The position numbers were made by a program, and so were the translations under genes. From the NCBI RefSeq assembly GCF_009724245.1, contig NZ_WNNK01000005.1, positions 1-64,000 of the forward strand: a DNA stretch of 64,000 nt, read 5' to 3'. This DNA is from Pseudomonas spelaei (GTDB lineage Bacteria; Pseudomonadota; Gammaproteobacteria; Pseudomonadales; Pseudomonadaceae). How positions within the stretch are numbered: the first letter of the stretch is position 1; every line of letters starts with the position of its first letter. The notes under the pieces are model-generated. The model saw only the letters and a program-made list of their open reading frames with translations, did not search any database and was not told the DNA's origin. Shown here piece after piece: positions 1 through 11,100 of the stretch.

Positions 1-317
1 GCTGCGCACCGAACCAAAGAACATCGACATGCGTTGGTCCACCACGATCAGCGCCGGACGATCGCGCTCTTCGGTAAAGGTGCGCACCACCGGTTTGCCG
101 GTGCGCAGGGACGCACGCCAGTCGAGGTGGCGCAAGTCGTCACCGGGCTGGTAGCGCCGCAGCTCGTCGAAATTCAAACCACGCCCCCGCAGCCGCGAGG
201 CATGGTTACCGGCGAGGAGGCTGCCCTGGGGCTGGCGCGCGACAAAACTCAGGTCCCGCGCCTGGAATTGCAGGGCCATCAACTGCCCTAAAGACACATA
301 GACCAGCCCGTCAGTGT

Positions 318-321
<4 letters not shown>
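1..321 (-). CDS. DUF58 domain protein, N-terminal part (cut by window edge)
   Basis: Translation of the minus strand from the ATG at 321 gives about 107 residues containing the typical DUF58 stretch: a hydrophilic region with GRGLNFDELRRYQPGDD, then HLDWRASLRTGKP and VRTFTEERDRP. These motifs are characteristic of DUF58 proteins, whose genes almost always follow a MoxR ATPase. The start ATG overlaps the stop of the upstream moxR-like gene as ATGA, so the two are translationally coupled. DUF58 proteins are thought to act with MoxR in assembly or activation of periplasmic or membrane complexes, but the substrate here is unknown. The C-terminal part lies outside the window. Confidence 0.9.
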
Positions 322-1292
<971 letters not shown>

Positions 1293-1316
1293 GGCAATCG
1301 TCCTTGAATCGAGGGG

Positions 1317-1886
1317 TCACCAGGGCGCGGTGACCACGATGTATTGCACCGAACTGCCGACGTATTGCGGCTGATACCAGGTTGGCCCGCAGTGTTGATA
1401 GGCCACGCCGTTGGCGATCACCGAGACGCAATTCACGGGCACCGTAGTGACCCGGGTGCCGATGGCCAGCACCGTAGCGGTGGTCGCGCCGATGACGGCG
1501 GCGGTGGCCCACGGGTGATACCAGTCATCCGGGTGCGGAGGCGGTGGTGGAGGTGGCGGCGGTGGCATCGGGTAAGGATGCGGCCCTGGTCCTGGTGGTA
1601 CCGGATAGGGATGTGGCTCAGGCCTTGGATAGGGTTGAGGCCCAGGTTGTGGATAGGGATGCGGACCCGGTTGGGGATGCGGTTCCGGGTGAGGTTGAGG
1701 CGGCATAGGCCTTGGCGCGGGCGTTGGATGCGGCATCGGCTGGACCGGGTGCATCCCGCCACCGCCATGGGGCACCACGAAGGTCCGGGCACCGCCACCG
1801 CCGCGCAGTTGCCAGGCCTGGGCGGCCAGCGGGTCGAACAACGTCAGCAGCAAACTTGCGGTGAGGACCGCCGCCGTGCCTTTCAT
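1317..1886 (-). CDS. Proline-rich exported protein of unknown function
   Basis: The frame stays open upstream, but the start chosen is the ATG at 1886, which gives a clear signal peptide (LLLTLFDPLAAQA) and overlaps the stop of the upstream DUF2092 gene as ATGA. The protein is about 189 residues: after the signal peptide a glycine-rich patch, then roughly 80 residues of Pro/His/Tyr-rich repeats (HPYP, QPGP, PHPEP), a Trp-containing linker, one hydrophobic segment (AAVIGATTATVLAIG) and a compact C-terminal domain with two cysteines (VNCVSVI, QHCGP). The C-terminal segment resembles small domains found in other Pseudomonas proline-rich envelope proteins, but I cannot name a function. The position between a DUF2092 protein and MoxR suggests a periplasmic role in the same system. 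Confidence 0.75.
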   Translation of the reverse strand: MKGTAAVLTASLLLTLFDPLAAQAWQLRGGGGARTFVVPHGGGGMHPVQPMPHPTPAPRPMPPQPHPEPHPQPGPHPYPQPGPQPYPRPEPHPYPVPPGPGPHPYPMPPPPPPPPPPHPDDWYHPWATAAVIGATTATVLAIGTRVTTVPVNCVSVIANGVAYQHCGPTWYQPQYVGSSVQYIVVTAPW

Positions 1887-2632
1887 GGCTGGTCTCCCTT
1901 GGGCTCCAACTGTTGCAAGGGCACCGAACGGGCGCCGGCCGGAGGGGTAAATTCGAAGTCCCTGCTGTTCACCAGAGGGTTGAGCACCCACTGATAGTTG
2001 ACGCTGTGCCGAGGTTGTTCGGGCGTGTCGCGGCGGCTGATGACTAATCGGCACGGCAGGGGCTGCGGGCCCTGGCGAACCCACAGTTGCCAGTCGATAT
2101 CCGGTTGGCGATAAGCGTAATGCGTGCAGGCCTGGCCTTCGATAAGGTCGCTGCCGATCATCACGGCGTTGCTGATGCCCACGTCCTTGGCGGTGCCGGG
2201 TGCCCAGCGAAACAGATCGGCCAAGGGCAGTTCGATGCCGTAGCGTTCGCTCAATTGGTCGAGTAACTGGCCGATGTTCGAGGGTGCCGCCTGATTGGCG
2301 AAGTAACCGCTGCGGCTGTCATAGAGGGTGAAAACTTTGCCGTTGTAGAACAGGCTGCGGCGTGAGCCGTCGGTTTCGACCGAGACTTGCAGTTTGTCGG
2401 GCTGTACCGCCAGCAAGTGGGTCTGGTGGCTGAATTCAACGACCTGGCCATTGTCCAGCACCTGGTCGGTCTGGCTGCTGGCATTGATGCGAAATTGCTG
2501 CAGGGTTCGCAGGTAGCTGCCCATTTGTTCCAGGGCGGAGAGGGCCTTGGGGTCGATTTCTTCGGCCCAGGCGCAGTTGGCGCTCAGTAACAGGCTGATC
2601 AGCAACACGCGGGTACGATGAATACGGGACAT
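1883..2632 (-). CDS. DUF2092 periplasmic protein
   Basis: A 249-residue protein with a signal peptide (cleavage after ANCAWA). The body matches the DUF2092 pattern: LSALEQMGSYLRTLQQF at the start, a LolA/LolB-like succession of beta strands (TDQVLDNGQVVEF, LQVSVETDG, FYNGKVFTLYD), and the YDW-type phrase DIDWQLWVRQGPQPLPCRLVI. DUF2092 proteins are predicted to adopt a LolA-like half-barrel that could bind lipid or a hydrophobic ligand in the periplasm. The gene lies in the run of minus-strand genes from 7314 to 1, 32 bases after the transporter-like gene. Ligand and partner are unknown. Confidence 0.8.
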   Translation of the reverse strand: MSRIHRTRVLLISLLLSANCAWAEEIDPKALSALEQMGSYLRTLQQFRINASSQTDQVLDNGQVVEFSHQTHLLAVQPDKLQVSVETDGSRRSLFYNGKVFTLYDSRSGYFANQAAPSNIGQLLDQLSERYGIELPLADLFRWAPGTAKDVGISNAVMIGSDLIEGQACTHYAYRQPDIDWQLWVRQGPQPLPCRLVISRRDTPEQPRHSVNYQWVLNPLVNSRDFEFTPPAGARSVPLQQLEPKGDQP

Positions 2633-2664
2633 GGCGCACTCCGTTCAATCCATGAAGGTCAAGC

Positions 2665-3570
2665 TCACCAGACGTACTGAAGACGCAGGGTCCAGGTGGT
2701 CACATCGGGCGAACCACGCCGTTCAGAGACCGTGTCGGTATAGGCAAGCAAGCCACCGAACTGTGGTGACAGCATGAAGCCGAGGCTGGCGCCCAGCAGC
2801 GCGTTTTCCTGCTTGTTGTCTTGCCAGTCGCCGTCGATCTTGCTTTCTCCGCCCCGGCTGTAGGTGCCGTCGAGAGAAGCCCAGAGGGCGCGGTTGATGG
2901 TGTAGCTGTAATGGCCCTCGATGGCGTACAGCGGCTTTTGTTCCAGCTTGCTGTTGCCGTGGTAATCCTTGTTGTCGCCGAACAGCGAGACCCAGGTATT
3001 GATCTCCAGCCAGGTTGGGCCGATGGGCGTGCCAAAACCCAGTTCCGGTTTGAACACCCAGCGGTTGGAGCCGATGTTGATGATGCGGTCCTTGTCGTAG
3101 TCGCCGGTTGGCAGGGTTACCCAGAGGGCACCAGTGAGGAAGGTTTCGGGTTTCCAGCTGGCAAACTCCTCGGCCGTCAACGCGGGGCCACCGAAGATGT
3201 TATGGGCGAATACCACCTGCGCGTCGCCCATGCCGCCATTGCGCTTGGTGCCATTGAAAAATTGGGCGTTATCGAAGGAGGCCGAGACGTCGGCGTAGGG
3301 CTGGATAAACTGGATGGCGCTGTTGCGGCCATCGATGCTGAAGGAGCGGGCGTAACGGAACAGGTAGAGATCGGCATTCAACGATAAACCGTTGATGGGC
3401 AGCGTGGTGTCGATGGGGGTGTTGGTGTCGATCCGATTGTAGTAACCGAACACCATGTTCAGGTTGGTCGGGGTATTTTGCCAATCCCTGGCGTTGTCGG
3501 CGTAACTGATCCCTGGCACCAGCGCCAGCGTTGCAGCGGTGAGCGCACTTAGTCGTGTACGTGAAACCAT
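2665..3570 (-). CDS. MetA-pathway phenol degradation-type outer-membrane transporter
   Basis: The 301-residue protein begins with a signal peptide ending SYADNA and continues as alternating amphipathic beta strands ending in an aromatic residue (LRLQYVW), as expected for an outer-membrane beta barrel. The sequence pattern (NIFGGPALTAEEF, TFLTGALWVTLPTGDYD, GSNRWVFKPELGFG) is that of the family often labelled phenol MetA degradation transporter. Such proteins are thought to admit hydrophobic substrates. A second, more distant member of the family is encoded at 6523-7314 in the same operon. Substrate unknown. Confidence 0.82.
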   Translation of the reverse strand: MVSRTRLSALTAATLALVPGISYADNARDWQNTPTNLNMVFGYYNRIDTNTPIDTTLPINGLSLNADLYLFRYARSFSIDGRNSAIQFIQPYADVSASFDNAQFFNGTKRNGGMGDAQVVFAHNIFGGPALTAEEFASWKPETFLTGALWVTLPTGDYDKDRIINIGSNRWVFKPELGFGTPIGPTWLEINTWVSLFGDNKDYHGNSKLEQKPLYAIEGHYSYTINRALWASLDGTYSRGGESKIDGDWQDNKQENALLGASLGFMLSPQFGGLLAYTDTVSERRGSPDVTTWTLRLQYVW

Positions 3571-3647
3571 GGCTTTACTCCTTGTATAGGCCTGATGTCA
3601 GGGGTTTACGTGTCTGGTCTCAGCCTGTTGTGACCGGACACGGGGTG

Positions 3648-5045
3648 TTACTTGAGCGGTGTCAGCGGTGGCAGCTTCCACTGGCCGTTACCCACCTCAG
3701 GCTTTGGCAGGTAGATACGCAAAATGGCGTAGAACGGGCCGGGTGGCGCGGGCAGCCAGTTGCTTTGTTCCGCTTTTGGTGGCTCGTGGTGTTGCAGGGC
3801 CAAGGTCAGGCCGCCGTCGGCATCGAGCTTGAGTTTGGGCAACATCCGCGAGTTGATCAGGTAGCGCTTCTTGTGGTTGGGCACCAGCAACTTGGTCTTG
3901 CCGTCGTACATGGTCAGGGACCAGAACGCGTCGGCCGGCGGCAACTGGTCCTTGGCGAAGTGCAAGGTGTAGCTGTGCCGGGCACCGTTGACGGGTTTGC
4001 CTTCGCTGTCGACGAAATAGCTCATGTACGCCGCTTCATCGCTGGAGTTGCCAAAGATGCCCATGTTGGCGCCGGCGTAGCGGTACAGGTAATTGTTTTG
4101 CAGGTGGTCACGGCTGCCGAACAGGTCGCCACTGCTGACTTGATGGGTGTCGACCTTGTCCTTCTTGAAGGCGGCAAACTCGGCCTTGCCGTCGGCGATC
4201 CCGTCTTCCAGCGCTTTGCGTTGCTCGGCGGTCAGCGCCTTGAGGTCAAACGGCTTGCCCGCTTCGATGCCAATGGTGGCAAAACGTGCGAGCAGGTCTT
4301 TTTCACTGTCTTGCGGGGCGGCGAAGGCCAGCATGAAGTTCAGGTAGCGGAACAGCTGCGGGCTGTCGCTCATATGGGGTGCGGGTTTTGGCCAGATGAT
4401 TTTCGACGCCTTGACGGCGGGCTGGTTCACATAACGGCTCAGGCGCTCCACCTTGTAGCCGGCCTGGATCTGCTTGACCTTGCCCAGGTCCTTGTCATCG
4501 AACAACTGGGTGCGAAACAGCGCATAGGCAATGTTGCTTTCGCTGCGCACCACGCGATCGATATTGGCCGGTTGCTGACCTTTCCAGTCAGGTCCGGTAA
4601 TCATGTAGTGCCCACCGTTGTTGCCGGTGCTGCGGGTGCCCAGGTAGCCGAAGTTTTGCGTGTAGAGGTCGACCAACTGTACCGAGTAATAACGGTCTTC
4701 CTCGATTTTCGGCAGGGTCAGTACCACCGGTTCAGCTCGAAGATCCAGCCAGACGAAGGAGTAGGGCGTGTCTGAATTGGGGGTGACGAACGCTGTATCC
4801 TTGGGGGTGAAGACCTGAGCGGTGTTGCCGATGTGGTTGAACGGCGCCTTGAAGTTCGGGCCGCCCTTGTCCACCGCCTGGGTGTAGAGGGTCTTGTACA
4901 TTTCCACCACCGGGAAGCCATACAGGTAGGCATCCTTGGCAATGGCCCTGGCGTCACTGGGCGTGGCCGTGAAGTCGGCCCAGGCGCCGGTGCTCATGAG
5001 AATCGAGAGGCTCGCCAACAGCAGGCGCGTCGGTTTTCTGATCAT
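3648..5045 (-). CDS. DUF1254/DUF1214 exported protein, copy 1
   Basis: A 465-residue protein with a signal peptide (SILMSTGAWA). The N-terminal half carries DUF1254 features (DAYLYGFPVVEMYK, a TPNSDTPYSFVWLDL segment, EEDRYYSVQLVDLYTQNF) and the C-terminal half the DUF1214 features (HSYTLHFAKDQLPPADAFWSLTMYD). Proteins of this type are common, secreted and of unknown biochemical role. A second, diverged copy lies 15 bases upstream (5061-6518), so this is a tandem paralogous pair in one operon. The pairing of two DUF1254 proteins with two outer-membrane transporter-like proteins suggests joint handling of one compound or structure; that is inference. Confidence 0.85.
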   Translation of the reverse strand: MIRKPTRLLLASLSILMSTGAWADFTATPSDARAIAKDAYLYGFPVVEMYKTLYTQAVDKGGPNFKAPFNHIGNTAQVFTPKDTAFVTPNSDTPYSFVWLDLRAEPVVLTLPKIEEDRYYSVQLVDLYTQNFGYLGTRSTGNNGGHYMITGPDWKGQQPANIDRVVRSESNIAYALFRTQLFDDKDLGKVKQIQAGYKVERLSRYVNQPAVKASKIIWPKPAPHMSDSPQLFRYLNFMLAFAAPQDSEKDLLARFATIGIEAGKPFDLKALTAEQRKALEDGIADGKAEFAAFKKDKVDTHQVSSGDLFGSRDHLQNNYLYRYAGANMGIFGNSSDEAAYMSYFVDSEGKPVNGARHSYTLHFAKDQLPPADAFWSLTMYDGKTKLLVPNHKKRYLINSRMLPKLKLDADGGLTLALQHHEPPKAEQSNWLPAPPGPFYAILRIYLPKPEVGNGQWKLPPLTPLK

Positions 5046-5060
5046 GTTGTTGCGTCTCTA

Positions 5061-6518
5061 TTAGGGAGCTGGGGTGATGACGTCGAGTTTCCAGCTTTTA
5101 TCGAAGTAGGCCTCGGTGGGAGCATACAGTCGGAAATAGCTGAACCAGTGTTTGCCCGGCAGAGTTTGCACCCAGTTGCTCTCGAAGTCTTTTGGCGCGT
5201 GCGGTCCGAAGTAAAGATCGATGGATCCATCGGGATTTTTCTTCAAATCCTGACGTGAAGACAGGTCGGCCTTGCGCTGTGGATTGTCGATCAGGCAGCG
5301 GCTTTCGATGTCATACACGGTCAGCGACCAGAACTGCCTGGCGGGCGGGTTGGCCCCCACGTGCAGCGTGTAGTTCTGGCCACCGTCCAGCCACTGGCCT
5401 TTGTGGTCGGTGTAGGCGCCGAGGTAGGTCTGACCCAGCCCTGGCGTTTTCGAGACCATGCCCTTGGTGTTGGTCACCGCTTCGTAGAACCAGGCGCTGC
5501 GCTCCCACAACTGGTCGTAATAGGTCACGCGCTGGGACGGTTCGGCGATGTTCAGGACGGTGTCCCATTGACGGTCAGGCCAGTACTGGGCCTGAGGGAA
5601 GCGTTTGGCAAAGGCGTTGGCCTTGGCAATCAACTCGCCCATTTGTGCGCCTTGCTCCAGGGCCTGGCGCTGGTGCTCGTTGGGGTTGAAGGGTTTGTCC
5701 TTCTCGATACCCAGGCTGGCAAGCATCGCCATGTAGAAACGGTCGCGTTCGTTGACCGGCTCCTTCTGGATAATCCCGTGCAGTCGCTCCCAGTAAGCAA
5801 TGCCACGCGGGTGGGTGCCCGACCAGGGCTTGCCACCGGGCGAGAGCAATCGGGTTTTGCCGGGGTTGGCGCGCTGGGCGTAGGGATACATCCTGAACTG
5901 CTCGACCAGGGCTTTGCCCTTGGCCGGATCAGGGTCGAGGACACGAAAGCCCACCAGCACGTTCATGGTTTCGGACTTGGCTAGGTAATACTGGCCAGCA
6001 TCGGCAGGCGGCTTATGGCCTGGGGGCAGTACCAGGTACTTGCCACCCTTGCCTTGGTCAGGGCCGGTCTGGCCCATGTCAATGATTGCCCGCTGCCAGA
6101 AGTCACCAATGCCGCCAGCGGTAGGGCCCGGCGGCAATTCGATCACCAGTGGGCCGGTCTCATTAAGGTCGACGAAACCCAGGATATACGGCGTGGTGGC
6201 ATTGGCGGTGATCACGCCGAGCTTGTCTTCGTAGCTGTTGAGCACCATCAGGTCACCGCTGCGGGCGCCCAGTTTGGTGCTGAACTCATCCTGCCACTGG
6301 GCGTAGGACACCAATGGCAAGGCCCAGAGGAAACTTTGGGTGGCTTGTTGAAAATCCAGCTCGCCATACAGCTTGGCGATCTCGCTATGGGCCGGTAGTT
6401 CACCGTCCATGGTGATCGGGCCGATGCGGGTCTCGAGGGTTTGTGCGTGCAGGCCATAACTGATGGCCAGGGCGAGCAGGCTCAAACCGGCGTTACGAAT
6501 CAACAGGTGCATAGCCAT
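5061..6518 (-). CDS. DUF1254/DUF1214 exported protein, copy 2
   Basis: A 485-residue exported protein with a signal peptide (ISYGLHAQT). DUF1254 features appear in the N-terminal half (FLWALPLVSYAQWQDEF, TANATTPYILGFVDLNETGPLVIELPPG) and DUF1214 features near the end (NYTLHVGANPPARQFWSLTVYDIESRCLIDN, then WFSYFRLYAPTEAYFD). It is only moderately similar to its neighbour at 3648-5045, so the duplication is old or the two have different roles. It begins four bases after the stop of the transporter gene 6523-7314. The reaction, if any, is unknown. Confidence 0.85.
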   Translation of the reverse strand: MAMHLLIRNAGLSLLALAISYGLHAQTLETRIGPITMDGELPAHSEIAKLYGELDFQQATQSFLWALPLVSYAQWQDEFSTKLGARSGDLMVLNSYEDKLGVITANATTPYILGFVDLNETGPLVIELPPGPTAGGIGDFWQRAIIDMGQTGPDQGKGGKYLVLPPGHKPPADAGQYYLAKSETMNVLVGFRVLDPDPAKGKALVEQFRMYPYAQRANPGKTRLLSPGGKPWSGTHPRGIAYWERLHGIIQKEPVNERDRFYMAMLASLGIEKDKPFNPNEHQRQALEQGAQMGELIAKANAFAKRFPQAQYWPDRQWDTVLNIAEPSQRVTYYDQLWERSAWFYEAVTNTKGMVSKTPGLGQTYLGAYTDHKGQWLDGGQNYTLHVGANPPARQFWSLTVYDIESRCLIDNPQRKADLSSRQDLKKNPDGSIDLYFGPHAPKDFESNWVQTLPGKHWFSYFRLYAPTEAYFDKSWKLDVITPAP

Positions 6519-6522
6519 ATCC

Positions 6523-7314
6523 CTATTTCCCGAAGGTCACGTTAAGGCCCGCAAACAGGGTGAACTGGGGCAGCCCGTCACCTTTACGCGCGACGGTCCA
6601 TTGGGGTTCGACGTAGGCGTTGAGAATATTGCTGCCGGTCTTCCAGGCCTTGCCCATCCCGAAACCGATGGGGATGTAATGGGTGTCGTTTTTCAGGTCG
6701 AAGGTCCAGGTGCCGGTGGAACGCAGGTACCAGCCTTTGGGCAGGTTATGGATGAGGAAGGGCTGGAAGGTGGCGCTTTCGACGCGGGCCCGGTCACTGT
6801 CACCGGCAAATGAGCTTTGGTACTGCACCAGTGCCCCGAGCAGGCCACGGGGAGAGGCGTCGATAGCCACTGCCGCCAGGCCCGCCTGCCACTTGCCCGT
6901 TCCCAGCTCATCGTGCTCGGCGGTGGGCGCTGTGATTTGCGGGCCGATGCCCAATTGCACGCCTTCGGTCTTGAGCAGGAAAATGTCGAACAGGTTCAGG
7001 TCGCCGATGCCAGTGCTGTAGCCGCTGCGGGGGGCGGGTCGGGTACTGAGGGGCAGGGTGGCGCGCAACAGTTGGGGAACACCCATAACGTCCGACGGCG
7101 CAATGGGCAGTGTGCCGCGCAGCAATACGTCATTGGTATGGGCATTGGTGTTGTACAGCCTGGGGGTGTAGTAGTCCTGCAGGTTGGCACCCGGCGCAAG
7201 GTTGAGCGGGTTGTTGCTCTTGTTCGCGGTGTCGGCGTTATCGGCCTGGGCAGAAAACGCGGGCAACAGTAGGGCGGCCAACATAAATGCTGGAGTGCAC
7301 GATGAGGTGAACAT
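6523..7314 (-). CDS. Phenol MetA-type outer-membrane transporter, first gene of operon
   Basis: The 263-residue protein has a signal peptide (LLPAFSAQA) and a short Asn/Asp/Thr-rich mature N terminus, then beta-barrel-like strands typical of the phenol MetA degradation transporter family (LQDYYTPRLYNTNAHTND, LLRATLPLSTRP, TGIGDLNLFDIFLLK, FNVTFGK-like end). It is the first gene of the long minus-strand run ending at the left edge, with 216 bases of non-coding DNA upstream where the promoter should lie. It is shorter than and distinct from the second family member at 2665-3570. Confidence 0.8.
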   Translation of the reverse strand: MFTSSCTPAFMLAALLLPAFSAQADNADTANKSNNPLNLAPGANLQDYYTPRLYNTNAHTNDVLLRGTLPIAPSDVMGVPQLLRATLPLSTRPAPRSGYSTGIGDLNLFDIFLLKTEGVQLGIGPQITAPTAEHDELGTGKWQAGLAAVAIDASPRGLLGALVQYQSSFAGDSDRARVESATFQPFLIHNLPKGWYLRSTGTWTFDLKNDTHYIPIGFGMGKAWKTGSNILNAYVEPQWTVARKGDGLPQFTLFAGLNVTFGK

Positions 7315-7530
7315 GATAATTCCCCTGTTCCGTGGTCACTGACCCGATAGCGCCTTTTTCTAAAGGCTGTCAGTTTGTCCATATTTGAAGATCATGCAGG
7401 ACATGTCGATTTAAGCTAGCAGCAAAATCCAGACTCGCTAGTCATGCGAATGAATTAGTTGCTTTGTGCGGGGGAAGTCACGGTTTTGTTGAAGGATGTC
7501 ACCGTGATGGCAACCTTGGGAGAAAGGAGG

Positions 7531-7893
7531 TCAGTGGTTCGCCAGCATCGCTTTGACTTTATCGCGTAACTGGTCGATGGAAAACGGCTTGCCAATTATC
7601 TGCATGCCTGGGGGAAGCTCAATGTTCTCGGCATAACCACTGGCAAACAGGATCGGTAAGGCGGGGCGCAGTTTCCGGGCTTCTTGCGCCAGCTCCTTGC
7701 CGTTCATGCCGGGCAGGCCCCAGTCGGTCATCATCAGGTCGATCACTTGATTGGCGTTTTCGATATTTTGCAGGGCTTGTGTGGCGTCTGCCGCTTCAAG
7801 CACCTTGAACGCCAGTTCTTCGAGGACATCAACGATCAGCATGCGCACGATGGCATCGTCTTCGACTACAAGGATGGTGGCGGCGGTGGACAT
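7531..7893 (-). CDS. Single-domain response regulator (REC only)
   Basis: A 120-residue stand-alone receiver domain. The acidic pair is in ILVVEDDAIV, the phospho-acceptor Asp in MMTDWGLPGMNG, the Thr/Ser position in ILFASGYAE and the Lys in IIGKPFS. I chose the ATG at 7893; the frame extends ten codons further to a TTG start at 7923 that adds nothing conserved. There is no output domain, as in CheY-like or phosphorelay intermediates. No kinase is adjacent on the same strand; the nearest is the hybrid kinase at 11997, beyond the first giant effector gene, so a functional link is possible but unproven. Confidence 0.9.
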   Translation of the reverse strand: MSTAATILVVEDDAIVRMLIVDVLEELAFKVLEAADATQALQNIENANQVIDLMMTDWGLPGMNGKELAQEARKLRPALPILFASGYAENIELPPGMQIIGKPFSIDQLRDKVKAMLANH

Positions 7894-8147
7894 GGTGAGG
7901 GTTCCCAAGAAATGAGGGTACAAGTCGTTGAAGGATCATCCTCTCGCGAGTCAGGTCGATCGCGACAAGTTCCCGAAACAGGGCAGGCATTGTGACGATA
8001 ATGAGCACAAATGTCCCGTTCAATATGGGGTGTTTGTATCAGGCAGGGCGCAGTAATAGAAAGTGCGGACAGCTCTGGTATGTGGCCGTCCCAGCCGAGT
8101 TCAATAATGGATCAAGGCTGGGGTTATTCACAGGACCGCCGGTTAAA

Positions 8148-11100
8148 TCAAGGTAGTGTAGCCATAGCCAAGTTCGCGACGGCGAATTCGTCTACGCCAT
8201 CTGCAACTATGTCGCCAGTATGAAACTCACTTATATGGTACTCACGGGCTCCAGTTTGAGATTTAGATGTTTTTTGCGAGGCGGCAATTCCCCCACTATT
8301 TAACGTTTTTTCCAGGCCTTCTTGCATGGACCTCAACGTTTCAAACTCTACGAATCCTGAGTCAGGGTCGTAGAAAAACCATTCGGTTTTACCGTTTTCG
8401 ACTTTTATACCTGCTAGCATTGCATGATCTTCACTGGCAATTCTAATTGTTTTTGACGTGGGAGAGTTTGTCAAATCGTCAATGATCTCCTGGTAGTCAA
8501 CTTTTTTTGGGGTCTTCCCCATATGAAAAGTATGAGTCCTACCTACGATGTCCTGAAAGTCTCTCAAGTCCTGGTTGAACTTGATTGCTTGGGGAGAGGC
8601 GAGATCAGCAGCTCTGTAAAAATTTTTCATGAGTTGCTTTTCCTTTCCATATTGAATAGCGAGTGCCATGGTATTGACCAATCCGGCGCATTCGCCTTTT
8701 GAGGTGATGTCAACGTGGGCGAGGTAATAAGTTTGCGAGACAGGTGTCACCTTAACGCCTGGCGCTTGTACGTCGTTCATCAGGAGATAAGAATGATATT
8801 TGGCATCCTCGATTTGACTCTGCTTTATCGCCTTTGACAGAGTACCGATTTCTTCTGGCGATCTATTTGGCTTTGAGGCGAGTTTCTTTAGTTCGTCAGT
8901 TGAGATGTTGGGGTAATAATCTGGAAGGCTTTCCAAACTTCCATTTATATAACCGCGATTATAGTCGCGAATCTTTTCCGGGGTTTGCGCATTAATCACG
9001 TTCTCGTAGAGTTTAGCGTGGATCCTTTCGTACTGCCCCCCTGCAGCGATGGCGTGAGTCCGACTACCACGTATAGGCGTAAAGTCCTTGATTGGGGGGC
9101 CATATGGCTGATTCGTGATCGGATTGTAGTGATACCAATTGTCATTCCGGAGTATGGCCACCCCCTCGATGTTGCGCCCCGCAGACTGGAAGGAGCCTAT
9201 GAGTGCTGGCCCATGTTCTTTGCTGGCTGCTTTCAACAGGTCATAATTACCCGATGCGCCACGGGCGTTGTTGATAGTGTCGGACACTAGTGATAGGCCA
9301 GCACGGCCAACGGAGCGCACGCCCCTTGCGGTGGTCTTTGCGCCGCTGATCATGGCTCGTCCTGCACCCACCAGCAAATCCCCGAGCCCTCCCGCCGGGT
9401 TGAACGCGTTGATGGTGCCCACACCAATGATTTTTGCCACTTTCGCGGCTTTGACGGCCGTACTGGCGGCGGTGGCCCCAACTTTTGCGACTTTTGCTGC
9501 TGTTGCTGCGCCGGCGGTCAAGAAGCCCAGGACGTCCATTACCAAGTCTGTTGCGCCGTCCAGGTAGTTGCCGTTCTGGAAGTTGACAATGGCTGACCGG
9601 AGCGGCACCAGGTTCAGAAAAAAGTCCGCGACGGCCCATTCGTGTTCTTTCTGTTTGTCGAATGTGCTGGCCCCCTTGGCGTGTTTCACCACGTCTTTGC
9701 TGTCGATATCAAGATGTTCGACAAACACATCGGCGATGGATTGTGTTCGCGTTGAGGAGAAGCTTGAGGGTGTGGTAGAAGCGCCGTCTTGCGGTGTCTG
9801 GTTCAGGGCTGCTTCGTTGGTGTTGGTTGGGGTGAACGGTTCTATTTTTTCTTCTTTGTTGGCCTCTCGCTCCCTTTTCCTCGTTAGCTCACGGCCTGGA
9901 ACCGTACTGATCTCTCCTTTCTGGATGTCAATTTTATAAACGGTTTCTCCATTAACGCCGGTGGCTTTCACTAATAGAGTGTTGTCTTTGTCGTGGAGTG
10001 TCTTGGACGTAAAGTTCATGCCTAGCGCGTAGGTCTTCTTCTGGAAAAACTCAAGTTTGCCGTGCTCCAGGTTTTGCCTGTCGGTCAATGGAAGCTGGGC
10101 AATAAGGTGTTTGATGGTCGTGCCGATGCCCTTTTGGCGTGCTTGGATCGCCTGCGCGAACTGATGGTTGAACGCCTTGTTCACCTCGAGTTTGAGGGGC
10201 GCATTTATCGCTTCAAGTGGAATCCGGCTGTCGGTGGTTTTCCATTTGGTATCACCCAGCTCCATCATGGCGATATCGAGCATCGAATGAAGGCCGGCGG
10301 GCCGTCTATGGGGGTTGTAGAGTGGCTCGGCGTAGGGGGTGCCAGGCTCATCAAGGCGCAAGAGTTTTTCTTCAAACGGTACAGTCTCTCCAAACTGTTG
10401 TTTAAGTTTGGCCAGTGCGATTTCTTTTCGGCTGGGGGTCGGTGTGTCCAGTAATCCCGAGGCAATCATCCGTTCACTTTGTTGTTGATTGAAGAGGGTC
10501 CTTACCGTCTCCAGTTGAGTGGGGGTGTAGGTGTCGTCCCCGCTCTTGGCCATAACCCCACTGGCTATCGCCCAGTCCACCAGGGCTGCTTTTTGCGCAG
10601 ACTCGGGTGCAGTTGCACCGGATCCATCAACGGCCTTCATGATCTGGGCGAAGGTCATATTGGCGGCCGTTCCGGGGGCTTCAGCTTCTACTTTGGCGAC
10701 CGCGATGCTGAAGTTGGCCCAGGCTTGGCTGCCGTAAACGACGGAGGCGGGAATGTCCCTGACTAGAAGCTCGGGCGCGGCCCGTACCAGCAGCAGGTGG
10801 GTGGCTAGCTTGGCCGTCGCGTTTGTCGCTTTGCCTTCGCTGACCAGATGGCAGCCCAAACTATTGATGATAAATGAAGCCGGCTTGCCCCAGTGTTGTT
10901 CCTTTGCCAGGTCAAAGCCGGCGACGCTATTTCTGCGGGGCTCAAGTATGGCGCTGTGATTGAGGCCAAGGTTGATGGCTGCCAGTACATAGTCATTGAC
11001 GCTGGTAGCGGTGGGAATGCCGCTCAATTGAGTCTGGATAGCTTGCCCCAGGGCCTGGGCTGCGGGGGAGACGACAAGTTTTTCCAGCGCTTTGGCAGGG

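Noticed and set aside
3555..4775. Plus-strand open frame opposite the first DUF1254 gene
   Set aside because: Antisense shadow of a clear exported protein.
7944..7965. TCGCGA repeated as an inverted pair with ten bases between, near the response regulator start
   Set aside because: Could be an operator, but such palindromes arise by chance in this composition and no second copy was found.
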